Origin: Lachnoclostridium sp. UBA7482
GTDB taxonomy: Bacteria; Bacillota; Clostridia; Lachnospirales; Lachnospiraceae
Assembly (NCBI GenBank): GCA_002479645.1
Contig: DLOO01000056.1
Span: forward strand, 1 to 5,020
Reading direction: 5' to 3'
DNA length: 5,020 nt
The notes below the pieces were generated by a model that was not told the DNA's origin, searched no databases, and worked only from the letters and a program-made list of their open reading frames with translations. A program made the translations under genes and the position numbers. Of the stretch, positions 1-5,020 are shown in pieces (position 1 is the stretch's first letter; every line of letters begins with the position of its first letter).

Positions 1-195
1 GCAGCCTGTGCGGCGGGCGTGGCGGTATTGATGATGGAATGGGGCGTTGTCCGCGGGAATCGTCCTTATCTGCGCGGTACGGAAATCAAATCTCTGCTGA
101 TTAACGGGGCGGTTAGGGAAGGGCGTATGTATCCAAATCGGGAGTGGGGGTACGGCGCCATTAACCTTCTCGGCGCATTTCGTGAAATTCGCTGA
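1..195 (+). CDS. S8 (subtilisin-like) serine protease, C-terminal fragment
   Basis: The frame is open from base 1 and stops with TGA at 193-195, giving 64 residues of the C-terminus of a protein that starts left of the window. The fragment begins with the alanine-rich helix AACAAGVAVLMMEW, followed by an IKSLLINGA segment and an ending like NREWGYGAINLLGAF. This is the pattern that follows the catalytic serine (GTSxAAA) in subtilases of clostridia: the helix carrying the serine, then the terminal Y-G-x-G-x-hydrophobic strand. The catalytic serine, and the Asp and His of the triad, would lie just outside the window, so activity cannot be judged. Clostridial S8 proteins include exported proteases and the Csp spore-germination proteases; the fragment is too short to choose. 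No terminator is visible after it, and a new promoter starts 9 bases downstream, so the next gene probably has its own transcription unit. Confidence 0.8.
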   Translation, partial: AACAAGVAVLMMEWGVVRGNRPYLRGTEIKSLLINGAVREGRMYPNREWGYGAINLLGAFREIR

Positions 196-204
196 CCGGC
201 ATAC

Positions 205-233
205 TTTACTTTAGTGTAAAAAAGTGCTATGAT
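205..233 (+). promoter_or_regulatory. Sigma-A type promoter with extended -10, for the aminotransferase-hisC-queH operon
   Basis: The -35 box TTTACT (205-210, 4 of 6 matches to TTGACA) is separated by exactly 17 bases from the -10 box TATGAT (228-233, 5 of 6 matches to TATAAT). TG at 225-226 gives an extended -10 (TGCTATGAT). Transcription would start near 240, leaving a leader of about 40 bases before the chosen start codon at 281. A 16-base imperfect palindrome (205-220, arms TTTAC and GTAAA) covers the -35 box and the upstream part of the spacer, where a repressor operator could sit. No riboswitch or T-box fits in so short a leader. The call rests on sequence match and spacing alone. Confidence 0.7.
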
Positions 234-266
234 AACATCGTCTTGGTATGAGATACTTTGGAAACA

Positions 267-272
267 GTGAGG
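267..272 (+). promoter_or_regulatory. Ribosome binding site that fixes the aminotransferase start
   Basis: GTGAGG lies 8 bases before ATG at 281, good Shine-Dalgarno spacing. The alternative in-frame ATG at 248 has no purine-rich sequence in front of it and would lie only about 8 bases after the predicted transcription start. This decides for the shorter protein. Confidence 0.65.
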
Positions 273-280
273 ATAAAAGG

Positions 281-1474
281 ATGATTAGTGAAAAGATTTT
301 GGACTTGAATAAAAACGGTTCTGCCATTCGTGCCATGTTTGAGGAAGGAAAGAAGATGGCGGCGCTTTATGGTGCGGAGAATGTTTATGACTACAGCCTC
401 GGTAATCCGAGTGTGGAGCCTCCGAGAGAGATAAAGGATGCATTTATGCAGATTCTGGAAGAGGAGAGCCAGAACTATGTACATGGTTATATGCTAAATG
501 CCGGTTACGAGGACGTCAGAGAAGCGATTGCCGATAAACTCAATAAGTCCTTCGGCACTGCATTTTCCGCAAAGAATATTATGATGACCGTTGGCGCTGC
601 CGGCGGTTTGAATGTTGCGTTTAAGACGTTGTTGAATCCCGGGGATGAGGTAATTACCTTCGCTCCGTTCTTCGGTGAATACCGCAATTATGTTGCGAAT
701 TTCGATGGAAAGCTTGTGATTGCACAGACCAATCCCGAAACCTTCCAGCCGGATTTGCAGGTATTGGAGAGCGTGATTACCCCGAAGACCAAGGCGATGA
801 TTATTAACAATCCGAACAATCCGACCGGCGTTGTTTATTCCGAAGAGACGATTTGTGAGATTGCTGAGTTACTGGAAAAGAAGGAAAAGGAGTACGGTAT
901 CAGCATTTATCTGATTGCGGATGAACCGTATCGTGAGCTGGCTTATGACGGTGTTGAGGTTCCTTATCTTACCAAGTACTATCATAATACAATCGTTGGA
1001 TATTCCTACAGTAAGTCTTTGTCACTTCCGGGTGAGCGTATCGGTTATCTGGTGCTTCCGGATGAGCTTGACGACGCCCATGAGATTATTCCGGGCGCTG
1101 CAGTTGCCAACCGTGTACTCGGATTTGTCAATGCTCCGTCCCTGATTCAGCGTGTTGTCGGACGCTGTCAGGACGCAACTGTTGATGTGGAGATTTACAA
1201 TCGTAACCGCGAACTTCTTTACAGCAGGCTTACCGAATATGGTTATTCCTGTATAAAGCCGCAGGGGGCATTTTACCTGTTTGTAAAGGCTCCGGGCGGA
1301 GACGATAAGGCGTTTGCCAGGGCTGCAAAGGAGCACCGTATCCTTCTCGTAGCCGGCAGCGGCTTCGGCGGACCGGGTTATGTGCGTATCGCATATTGCG
1401 TGGACTATGACATGATTGTTCGCTCCCTGCCCGGATTTCAGGCTCTTGCAGAGGAGTATGGACTTACCAAATAA
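281..1474 (+). CDS. PLP-dependent aminotransferase, class I/II (aspartate aminotransferase-like)
   Basis: A 397-residue cytosolic fold-type I aminotransferase that transfers an amino group between an amino acid and a 2-oxo acid through pyridoxal phosphate. The signatures are in the expected order: SLGNPSV near the N-terminus (39-45), the phosphate-side VGAAGG segment (about 104-109), NPTG (180-183), the PLP-ring aspartate and tyrosine in ADEPYREL (Asp214, Tyr217), the Schiff-base lysine in SYSKSLSLPGERIGY (Lys245, with phosphate-binding Arg253), and a C-terminal arginine in GYVRIAY (Arg369) that should bind the substrate carboxylate. Length fits the AspB-like family of about 390-400 residues. 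The substrate cannot be read from sequence; aspartate, aromatic amino acids or alanine are all possible. The start at 281 was chosen for its ribosome binding site and because the family begins at about MISEKILDLN; an in-frame ATG at 248 would add 11 residues. It is the first gene of the operon, 60 bases before hisC. All catalytic residues are present. Confidence 0.93.
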   Translation: MISEKILDLNKNGSAIRAMFEEGKKMAALYGAENVYDYSLGNPSVEPPREIKDAFMQILEEESQNYVHGYMLNAGYEDVREAIADKLNKSFGTAFSAKNIMMTVGAAGGLNVAFKTLLNPGDEVITFAPFFGEYRNYVANFDGKLVIAQTNPETFQPDLQVLESVITPKTKAMIINNPNNPTGVVYSEETICEIAELLEKKEKEYGISIYLIADEPYRELAYDGVEVPYLTKYYHNTIVGYSYSKSLSLPGERIGYLVLPDELDDAHEIIPGAAVANRVLGFVNAPSLIQRVVGRCQDATVDVEIYNRNRELLYSRLTEYGYSCIKPQGAFYLFVKAPGGDDKAFARAAKEHRILLVAGSGFGGPGYVRIAYCVDYDMIVRSLPGFQALAEEYGLTK

Positions 1475-1490
1475 GCAGTGACCGTCGTTT

Positions 1491-1517
1491 GTGCCGATAA
1501 GAAGGCAAGTACGGCAC
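1491..1517 (+). other. Intercistronic inverted repeat before hisC
   Basis: A perfect 6-base inverted repeat, GTGCCG (1491-1496) and CGGCAC (1512-1517), with a 15-base loop lies in the gap between the aminotransferase stop and the hisC start. Allowing one bulged A, the pairing extends by TA/TA to 8 pairs. It ends 6 bases before the hisC ribosome binding site. No T-run follows, so it is not an intrinsic terminator; an mRNA-stability or processing element is possible, as is chance. Confidence 0.35.
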
Positions 1518-1523
1518 CGGAAA

Positions 1524-1528
1524 AGAGG
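1524..1528 (+). promoter_or_regulatory. Ribosome binding site that decides the hisC start
   Basis: AGAGG lies 6 bases before ATG at 1535. Another ATG at 1529 directly abuts the site and is too close. An upstream in-frame GTG at 1478 would add 19 residues that resemble no HisC N-terminus and has no ribosome binding site at proper distance. The start is therefore set at 1535. Confidence 0.65.
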
Positions 1529-1534
1529 ATGAAT

Positions 1535-2611
1535 ATGAGCTACCTTGACAATCTGCGTGCGGTTACCCCCTATGTGCCGGGAGAACAGCCCAAAGCAGAG
1601 AATATTATTAAATTAAATACCAATGAGAACCCCTACCCGCCGGCTCCCGGCGTTGCAAAGATTCTCGGTGAAATCGGCGGAAAGGAGGACCGCAAATACC
1701 CGGACCCTACGGCAGGACGTCTTACCGAGGCACTTGCCGGACGCTATGGGGTGAAGCGTTCGCAGGTATTTGTCGGCGTTGGTTCGGACGACGTACTTGG
1801 TATGTGCTTCCTGACATATTTTAACGGTAACAAGCCGATTCTTTTCCCGGAGATTACATACTCCTTTTATCCGGTTTGGGCGGAGTTGTTCCGTATTCCG
1901 TATGAAACCGTGGCGCTTCGCGAGGATTTTCGCATCGCACCGGAGGATTATCGGAGGGAGAACGGCGGTATTGTGATTGCGAATCCCAATGCGCCTACCG
2001 GTATTGCACTTTCTCTTTCGGAGATTGAGGAAATTGTTGCCGGAAACCCCGATTCCATTGTTATTATCGATGAAGCTTATGTGGACTTTGGCGGGGAATC
2101 CAGCCTTAGTCTTTTAGACAAATACCCGAATCTTGTAGTTGTGCAGACCTTCTCCAAATCCCGCTCCTTAGCAGGTATGAGAATCGGTTTTGCCATTGCA
2201 AGCGAGGAATTGATTTCTGCATTGCAGAGCGTGAAGTATTCCTACAATTCCTACACGATGAACCATGCAGCGATTCTTGCCGGTACCGCGTCGGTGGAGG
2301 ATGAAGAGTATTTTGTGAAGACCTGCAAGCAGATTGTGAGGACGAGAGAGTGGGCAAAGGGAGAATTTGCAAAGCTGCACTTTACCTGCACCGATTCAAG
2401 AACCAACTTCCTGTTTGTCAGCCATGCATCGGTTCCGGCTAAGAAGATTTTCGAGGAGCTTCGTGCAAGAAATATTTTTGTACGCTATTTCCCGCTTCCG
2501 AAAATCGACAATTTTCTTCGTATTACGGTGGGAACGGACGAGGAGATGGAGAAGCTTTTTGCCGCATTAAAGGAAATTCTGGCTGCCTGTCGGACGGGCG
2601 GAATTTTGTGA
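1535..2611 (+). CDS. hisC: Histidinol-phosphate aminotransferase
   Basis: A 358-residue fold-type I PLP enzyme of the HisC group, converting imidazole acetol phosphate and glutamate to L-histidinol phosphate and 2-oxoglutarate in histidine synthesis. The N-terminal PYVPGEQP followed by KLNTNENPYPP (26-36) is the HisC hallmark. Then come the YPDPT segment (from Tyr55, the tyrosine that reaches PLP of the partner subunit), NPNAPTG (150-156), IIDEAYVDF with Asp179 and Tyr182, the PLP lysine in TFSKSRSLAGMRIG (Lys208, Arg216) and the substrate-phosphate/carboxylate arginine in NFLRITVG (Arg329). Length matches the family. It stands apart from other his genes in this window. Some HisC proteins, for example that of Bacillus subtilis, also transaminate aromatic amino acids, so a wider or different role is possible. 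The stop codon is embedded in the ribosome binding site of queH 7 bases before its ATG, suggesting coupled translation. The paralogue upstream belongs to a different aminotransferase subgroup, so this is not a recent tandem duplication. Confidence 0.88.
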   Translation: MSYLDNLRAVTPYVPGEQPKAENIIKLNTNENPYPPAPGVAKILGEIGGKEDRKYPDPTAGRLTEALAGRYGVKRSQVFVGVGSDDVLGMCFLTYFNGNKPILFPEITYSFYPVWAELFRIPYETVALREDFRIAPEDYRRENGGIVIANPNAPTGIALSLSEIEEIVAGNPDSIVIIDEAYVDFGGESSLSLLDKYPNLVVVQTFSKSRSLAGMRIGFAIASEELISALQSVKYSYNSYTMNHAAILAGTASVEDEEYFVKTCKQIVRTREWAKGEFAKLHFTCTDSRTNFLFVSHASVPAKKIFEELRARNIFVRYFPLPKIDNFLRITVGTDEEMEKLFAALKEILAACRTGGIL

Positions 2612-2613
2612 GG
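2608..2613 (+). promoter_or_regulatory. queH ribosome binding site overlapping the hisC stop codon
   Basis: GTGAGG, 5 bases before ATG at 2619, contains the hisC TGA (2609-2611). A ribosome ending hisC would stop on the queH initiation site, which points to translational coupling. Confidence 0.6.
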
Positions 2614-2618
2614 ATATT

Positions 2619-3269
2619 ATGCAAAAAAGAAATTACCAGCGGGAAATGGAGCAGACGATTGAACAAATCGTGAAAAACGAAAAAGTACCGAGATTACTGC
2701 TGCATAGCTGCTGCGCGCCTTGCAGCAGTTATGTTTTAGAACTGCTGAGCCGGTATTTCCGGATTACATTATTGTATTATAATCCGAATATCAGCCCGCG
2801 GGAGGAATTTGAAAAGAGGGCGCAGGAATTGCGAAGCCTTGTAGATAGGATGCCGACCGCCAATCCGGTGGAAGTATTGGTCAGTAAGTATCGTCCGGAG
2901 GAATTTTACGAAGCGGTAGGGGGGCTGGAAAATTGTCCTGAGGGCGGAGAACGCTGCGAGGTATGCTACCGTCTGCGGCTTACCGAGGCGGCGCGAATCG
3001 CCGGGGAGAAGGGGTTTGACTATTTTACCACAACCCTCAGTATCAGTCCGTTAAAAAATGCAGAAAAGCTCAATGCCATCGGCAGTGAGCTTTCCAAAGT
3101 ATACGGAATCCCTTATTTTTATTCGGATTTTAAGAAAAAAGCGGGATATCAGAGGTCCATTGAATTGTCACGGGAATATGATTTATATCGCCAGGATTTC
3201 TGCGGATGCGTATTCTCAAAGGCAGAGCAGGAAGCAAAGCGAAGGGAAGCGCATGCAAAGCAGAATTAG
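2619..3269 (+). CDS. queH: Epoxyqueuosine reductase QueH (DUF208 family)
   Basis: A 216-residue cytosolic iron-sulfur enzyme of the QueH (former DUF208) family. It reduces epoxyqueuosine to queuosine at the wobble position of tRNAs for Tyr, His, Asp and Asn, the last step of queuosine synthesis; it replaces the unrelated cobalamin-dependent QueG in many bacteria. The cysteine pattern is complete: HSCCAPCSS (Cys31, Cys32, Cys35) near the N-terminus, RCEVCYRLRL (Cys113, Cys116) in the middle, and QDFCGC (Cys195, Cys197) near the C-terminus. The conserved NPNISP (55-60), TTTLSISPLKN (137-147) and GYQRSIELSREYDLYRQDFCGC stretches are also present. QueH is known to be a metalloenzyme with a [4Fe-4S] cluster bound by such cysteines. 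Length is typical, with a short charged tail. No other queuosine gene is in the window. Its stop codon TAG overlaps the stop codon of the converging PBP gene. Confidence 0.93.
   Translation: MQKRNYQREMEQTIEQIVKNEKVPRLLLHSCCAPCSSYVLELLSRYFRITLLYYNPNISPREEFEKRAQELRSLVDRMPTANPVEVLVSKYRPEEFYEAVGGLENCPEGGERCEVCYRLRLTEAARIAGEKGFDYFTTTLSISPLKNAEKLNAIGSELSKVYGIPYFYSDFKKKAGYQRSIELSREYDLYRQDFCGCVFSKAEQEAKRREAHAKQN
3052..3093 (-). terminator. Candidate intrinsic terminator for the leftward PBP transcript, inside queH
   Basis: Read leftward, AAAGCTCA (3093-3086) pairs with TGAGCTTT (3072-3065), and inside, after one mismatch, TGCC (3084-3081) pairs with GGCA (3077-3074) around a 3-base loop: 12 pairs with a single mismatch. 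The tail on that strand is TTTTCTGCATTTTTTAA, T-rich and ending in a run of six T. It lies about 170 bases past the PBP stop, antisense to queH. On the + strand the stem is followed only by TTTCC, so it should stop leftward transcription better. The stem codes for conserved QueH sequence, so coincidence is possible. Confidence 0.4.
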
Positions 3270-4630
3270 CGTGTCTCATAAAGCGCATGGAGAACTTTTG
3301 CGGCTGCGGAACCGGCTACCCGGTTGCCCGAACCTGCATTTTCCATATAAACGAGGAAAGCGTAAGGCATTTCCGAATCGGTAAGGAAACCGGCGAACCA
3401 GCAGTTGGATTTGCCGGTTTTCGTTTCTATTGTGCCGGATTTGGCGGCGATTTCCGTGGTGGGAAATCTGGACAGGTCATACATCGTGGCTGCATTGTTC
3501 TTCATATACGATCGGAGCTTTCCTGCAATTTCTGCGGAGAGCAGCTGTGAGGTTTTCTCCGGCTTATGTTCATAGAGCAGCTTGCCGTCAGCGGTTACCT
3601 TTTGAAGCGTTGTCGGGAGAGCGGCGCGTCCGTCTCCTGCCACGGAACCAAGGTAAATAAGCATAGAGCAGGGATTTACAAGGTCATGGTAAAGACCGAC
3701 GCCTGCCCAGCCGAGCTGATAATCCGTAATGGTTGCAAGTTCAAAGCTTCCCTTAGCAGTGTGAACGCCGCCCAGCGTATAACTGTGCGTCAAACCGGCC
3801 TTTCGTACATAACGCTGCAGGGTCTGGCCGCCGAGTTCCACGGAAAGGTCTGCAAATACGCAATTACATGAGCGAGCCAAAGCGTCTGCAAGAGACATGG
3901 TTCCGTGTGCCCGTTCGCAGGTTACGATATTATCCCCCACGGGAAGGGAACCGGTACATGTATATGTTCGTGTCTCCGCATCGGGAATCTCGGAGAGAAC
4001 CGCCTCTAAGGTGATGAGCTTCATGATGGAGCCCGGGCGGAAGGTAGAAGAATAAAAACGATTCAGGTATGCTCCGTTATAGGCCGGGTTACTTTCCAAA
4101 TCCTCAGGAACATGTTCGGGATCGTAGTCCGGAGTGGATACAAGACAGATGATTTCACCGGTTTTGTAGTTGTATACCGCAACACATCCCGCATGGTCTT
4201 CCAGAGCTTCTCTGGCGGCAATATTGAGACGGGAGTCTACCGTCAGCGTCAGATGGTTTCCCTCCTCTGTGATTCCTCCGGCGCCGGAAAGGGCGCTGTA
4301 GGAAATCAGGTAATCCGCATAGAGCGACAGGGCGGCAGTACCGATGTTGCCGTGTGCATCGCCGACAACGTGAAGGTTGGCAATTCGGGTTGCTTCGTCT
4401 TGGGAAAAAATCCGGCTGCCGTCCTGTACCTGTGAGAGCAGGACGCCGTTTATATCCTCTACCGTACCACTCAGCAGCTTCTGCTGGTCGGAGTAGAGGT
4501 GGCGGTTGTATCGCTGGATGAACCACCGGTCGCCCTTGGTGCCGTATTCGTAGAGAAAGAAAATCATTCCGAAGGTTAAAAACAGACAAATGCCCACACA
4601 TAGGAGGGCGCGTCGCTGGATCTTCTTCAT
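3266..4630 (-). CDS. Class B penicillin-binding protein (peptidoglycan transpeptidase)
   Basis: A 454-residue membrane-anchored D,D-transpeptidase that cross-links peptidoglycan outside the cell. A short basic start (MKKIQRR) is followed by one membrane segment (about 8-28), then a small N-terminal module with SGTVEDINGVLLS (54-66), the remnant of the class B dimerisation signature, then the transpeptidase domain from about 125. The three catalytic motifs are intact: SIMK (Ser201, Lys204, in FRPGSIMK), SCN (254-256) and KSGT (397-400), followed by WFAGF. The catalytic serine lies about 100 residues earlier than in E. coli PBP2 or PBP3, so the non-catalytic module is short, as in actinobacterial PbpA-type proteins. 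It overlaps the upstream SEDS gene by ATGA and has a strong AAAGGAGG site, which fits a SEDS/PBP pair made from one mRNA. Elongation, division or sporulation role cannot be separated from sequence. At its 3' end it overlaps queH by 4 bases, tail to tail. Confidence 0.92.
   Translation of the reverse strand: MKKIQRRALLCVGICLFLTFGMIFFLYEYGTKGDRWFIQRYNRHLYSDQQKLLSGTVEDINGVLLSQVQDGSRIFSQDEATRIANLHVVGDAHGNIGTAALSLYADYLISYSALSGAGGITEEGNHLTLTVDSRLNIAAREALEDHAGCVAVYNYKTGEIICLVSTPDYDPEHVPEDLESNPAYNGAYLNRFYSSTFRPGSIMKLITLEAVLSEIPDAETRTYTCTGSLPVGDNIVTCERAHGTMSLADALARSCNCVFADLSVELGGQTLQRYVRKAGLTHSYTLGGVHTAKGSFELATITDYQLGWAGVGLYHDLVNPCSMLIYLGSVAGDGRAALPTTLQKVTADGKLLYEHKPEKTSQLLSAEIAGKLRSYMKNNAATMYDLSRFPTTEIAAKSGTIETKTGKSNCWFAGFLTDSEMPYAFLVYMENAGSGNRVAGSAAAKVLHALYETR
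3385..3430 (+). terminator. Candidate intrinsic terminator for the rightward operon, inside the PBP gene
   Basis: AAACCGGC (3387-3394) and GCCGGTTT (3413-3420) form a perfect 8-base stem. It extends to 10 pairs with a G.T and a G-C pair (3385-3386 with 3421-3422). The 18-base loop can form a small inner CCA/TGG stem (3398-3400 with 3406-3408). On the + strand the sequence continues TTCGTTTCTATT, a T-rich but interrupted tail. It lies about 115 bases beyond the queH stop, antisense to the PBP KSG region. The tail on the - strand (TTTCCTTACC) is poorer. Judged by eye only. Confidence 0.35.
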
Positions 4631-5020
4631 CGGTTGCCTCCTTTCTCCGGTTTGCCTGCTTTGCCCGGTTTCTTCAGAGCGGTAGCAATGCTGGCTCTCG
4701 GACGGGTGTCGGTTGCTTTTAAGAATGCCAGAAGACCCCAGGAAAGCAGCATGGAGGAGCCGCCGTTAGAAACAAAGGGGAAGGTTACACCGGTTAACGG
4801 AAGAATATCCACCGAACCGAAAACATTAAGCGCAGTCTGGAAAACAAGCATGGAAGTTGCAGAGCAGGCTGCAATTGTATAAAAACTGGAACGGCTCATT
4901 ACACAGGAGCGGATCGCGTAGGCTGCCAACGCAAGGATACAAAGGACGGCAAGGCAGCCGACAATCAGTCCAAGCTCTTCGCATACCATACCGAATACCA
5001 AGTCGGTATCGGATGCGGCT
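4627..5020 (-). CDS. FtsW/RodA/SpoVE (SEDS) family protein, C-terminal part
   Basis: The gene enters from the right edge; 130 C-terminal residues are visible, ending in TGA at 4629-4627. The frame stays open to the edge without needing a start here (A-S-D-T-D-L-V-F precede), so TTG at 5001 is internal. SEDS proteins are polytopic peptidoglycan glycosyltransferases that polymerise lipid II and work with a class B PBP. The diagnostic SDTDLVFGMVCEELGLIVG loop (residues 3-21 of the fragment) and PLTGVTFPFVSNGGSS (74-89) are both present. Three membrane segments follow the first motif at about 16-36, 46-68 and 87-101. The cytoplasmic tail of about 30 residues is basic and low in complexity (KKPGKAGKPEKGGNR) and is likely disordered. 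The stop overlaps the PBP start as ATGA, showing coupled translation. FtsW, RodA or SpoVE identity cannot be settled from this fragment. Confidence 0.9.
   Translation of the reverse strand, partial: AASDTDLVFGMVCEELGLIVGCLAVLCILALAAYAIRSCVMSRSSFYTIAACSATSMLVFQTALNVFGSVDILPLTGVTFPFVSNGGSSMLLSWGLLAFLKATDTRPRASIATALKKPGKAGKPEKGGNR
4637..4644 (-). promoter_or_regulatory. Strong ribosome binding site of the PBP gene, inside the SEDS gene
   Basis: Read on the - strand, AAAGGAGG lies 6 bases before the PBP ATG (4630-4628). The same bases encode Lys-Gly-Gly in the last residues of the upstream protein, so the coding tail doubles as the initiation site. Confidence 0.75.

Noticed and set aside
171..192. 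Hairpin GCG-ATTT / AAAT-CGC around the end of the S8 protease gene as a terminator
   Set aside because: The stem is short with a mismatch and no T-run follows; the next bases are TGACCGG.
248..280. Upstream ATG at 248 as the aminotransferase start (11 extra residues)
   Set aside because: It has no ribosome binding site and lies about 8 bases after the predicted transcription start, while ATG at 281 has GTGAGG at good spacing and matches the family's N-terminus.
2106..2380. Open - strand frames antisense to hisC
   Set aside because: Composition rich in Ser, Arg and Cys, no recognisable motif, entirely inside hisC.
3135..3150. A6 run (3135-3140) next to GC-rich sequence as a leftward terminator inside queH
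   Set aside because: No stem of more than about 3 pairs can be formed in the bases that would precede the T6 on the - strand; the 3052-3093 hairpin is far better.
3310..3325. Perfect hairpin AACCGG-CTAC-CCGGTT just past the queH stop
   Set aside because: It is only 6 pairs and is followed by GCCCGAACC on + and GC-mixed sequence on -, so it lacks a terminator tail; it also lies in PBP coding sequence.
3206..3871. Open + strand frames of about 100 residues antisense to the PBP gene (3206-3550 and 3566-3871)
   Set aside because: They are shadows of a well-supported PBP gene: no family resemblance, no convincing ribosome binding sites, Cys/Arg-rich composition typical of antisense frames.
4999..5001. 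TTG at 5001 as the start of a small 124-residue membrane protein
   Set aside because: The SEDS motif continues upstream in the same frame to the window edge (residues ASDTD before it), so this is an internal leucine of a longer gene.

Overview
The window looks like ordinary chromosomal DNA of an anaerobic Firmicute, most likely a clostridium of the Lachnospiraceae type. This is an inference from protein style (a subtilase tail, a QueH-type queuosine enzyme, a compact class B PBP next to an FtsW/RodA protein), strong AGGAGG-like ribosome binding sites and tight gene packing at moderate G+C. I recognise no phage, insertion sequence, CRISPR array, tRNA or rRNA.

Layout. Positions 1-195 hold the C-terminal end of a subtilisin-like S8 protease on the + strand. 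A well-formed promoter (205-233) follows and drives a three-gene rightward operon: a fold-type I PLP aminotransferase (281-1474), a histidinol-phosphate aminotransferase hisC (1535-2611) and the epoxyqueuosine reductase queH (2619-3269). From the other side comes a leftward pair: an FtsW/RodA/SpoVE (SEDS) protein cut by the right edge (4627-5020) and a class B penicillin-binding protein (3266-4630), joined by an ATGA stop/start overlap. No stretch over 300 bases lacks a gene.

How the genes work together. The SEDS protein and the class B PBP form the usual glycosyltransferase/transpeptidase pair for peptidoglycan synthesis. The rightward operon joins two amino-acid transaminases with the last step of queuosine synthesis, which modifies tRNAs for His, Tyr, Asp and Asn. 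Whether that grouping is functional is open.

Most notable point. The two operons converge and their stop codons overlap (TTAG, 3266-3269), so there is no intergenic space for a terminator. I find one terminator-like hairpin for each strand, each lying inside the opposing gene (3385-3430 for +, 3052-3093 for -). If both are real, the two mRNAs share a few hundred bases of antisense complementarity. I see no convincing new multi-gene system here; the remaining observations are small-scale (start sites, a possible operator, an intercistronic hairpin, a short PBP N-terminal module).
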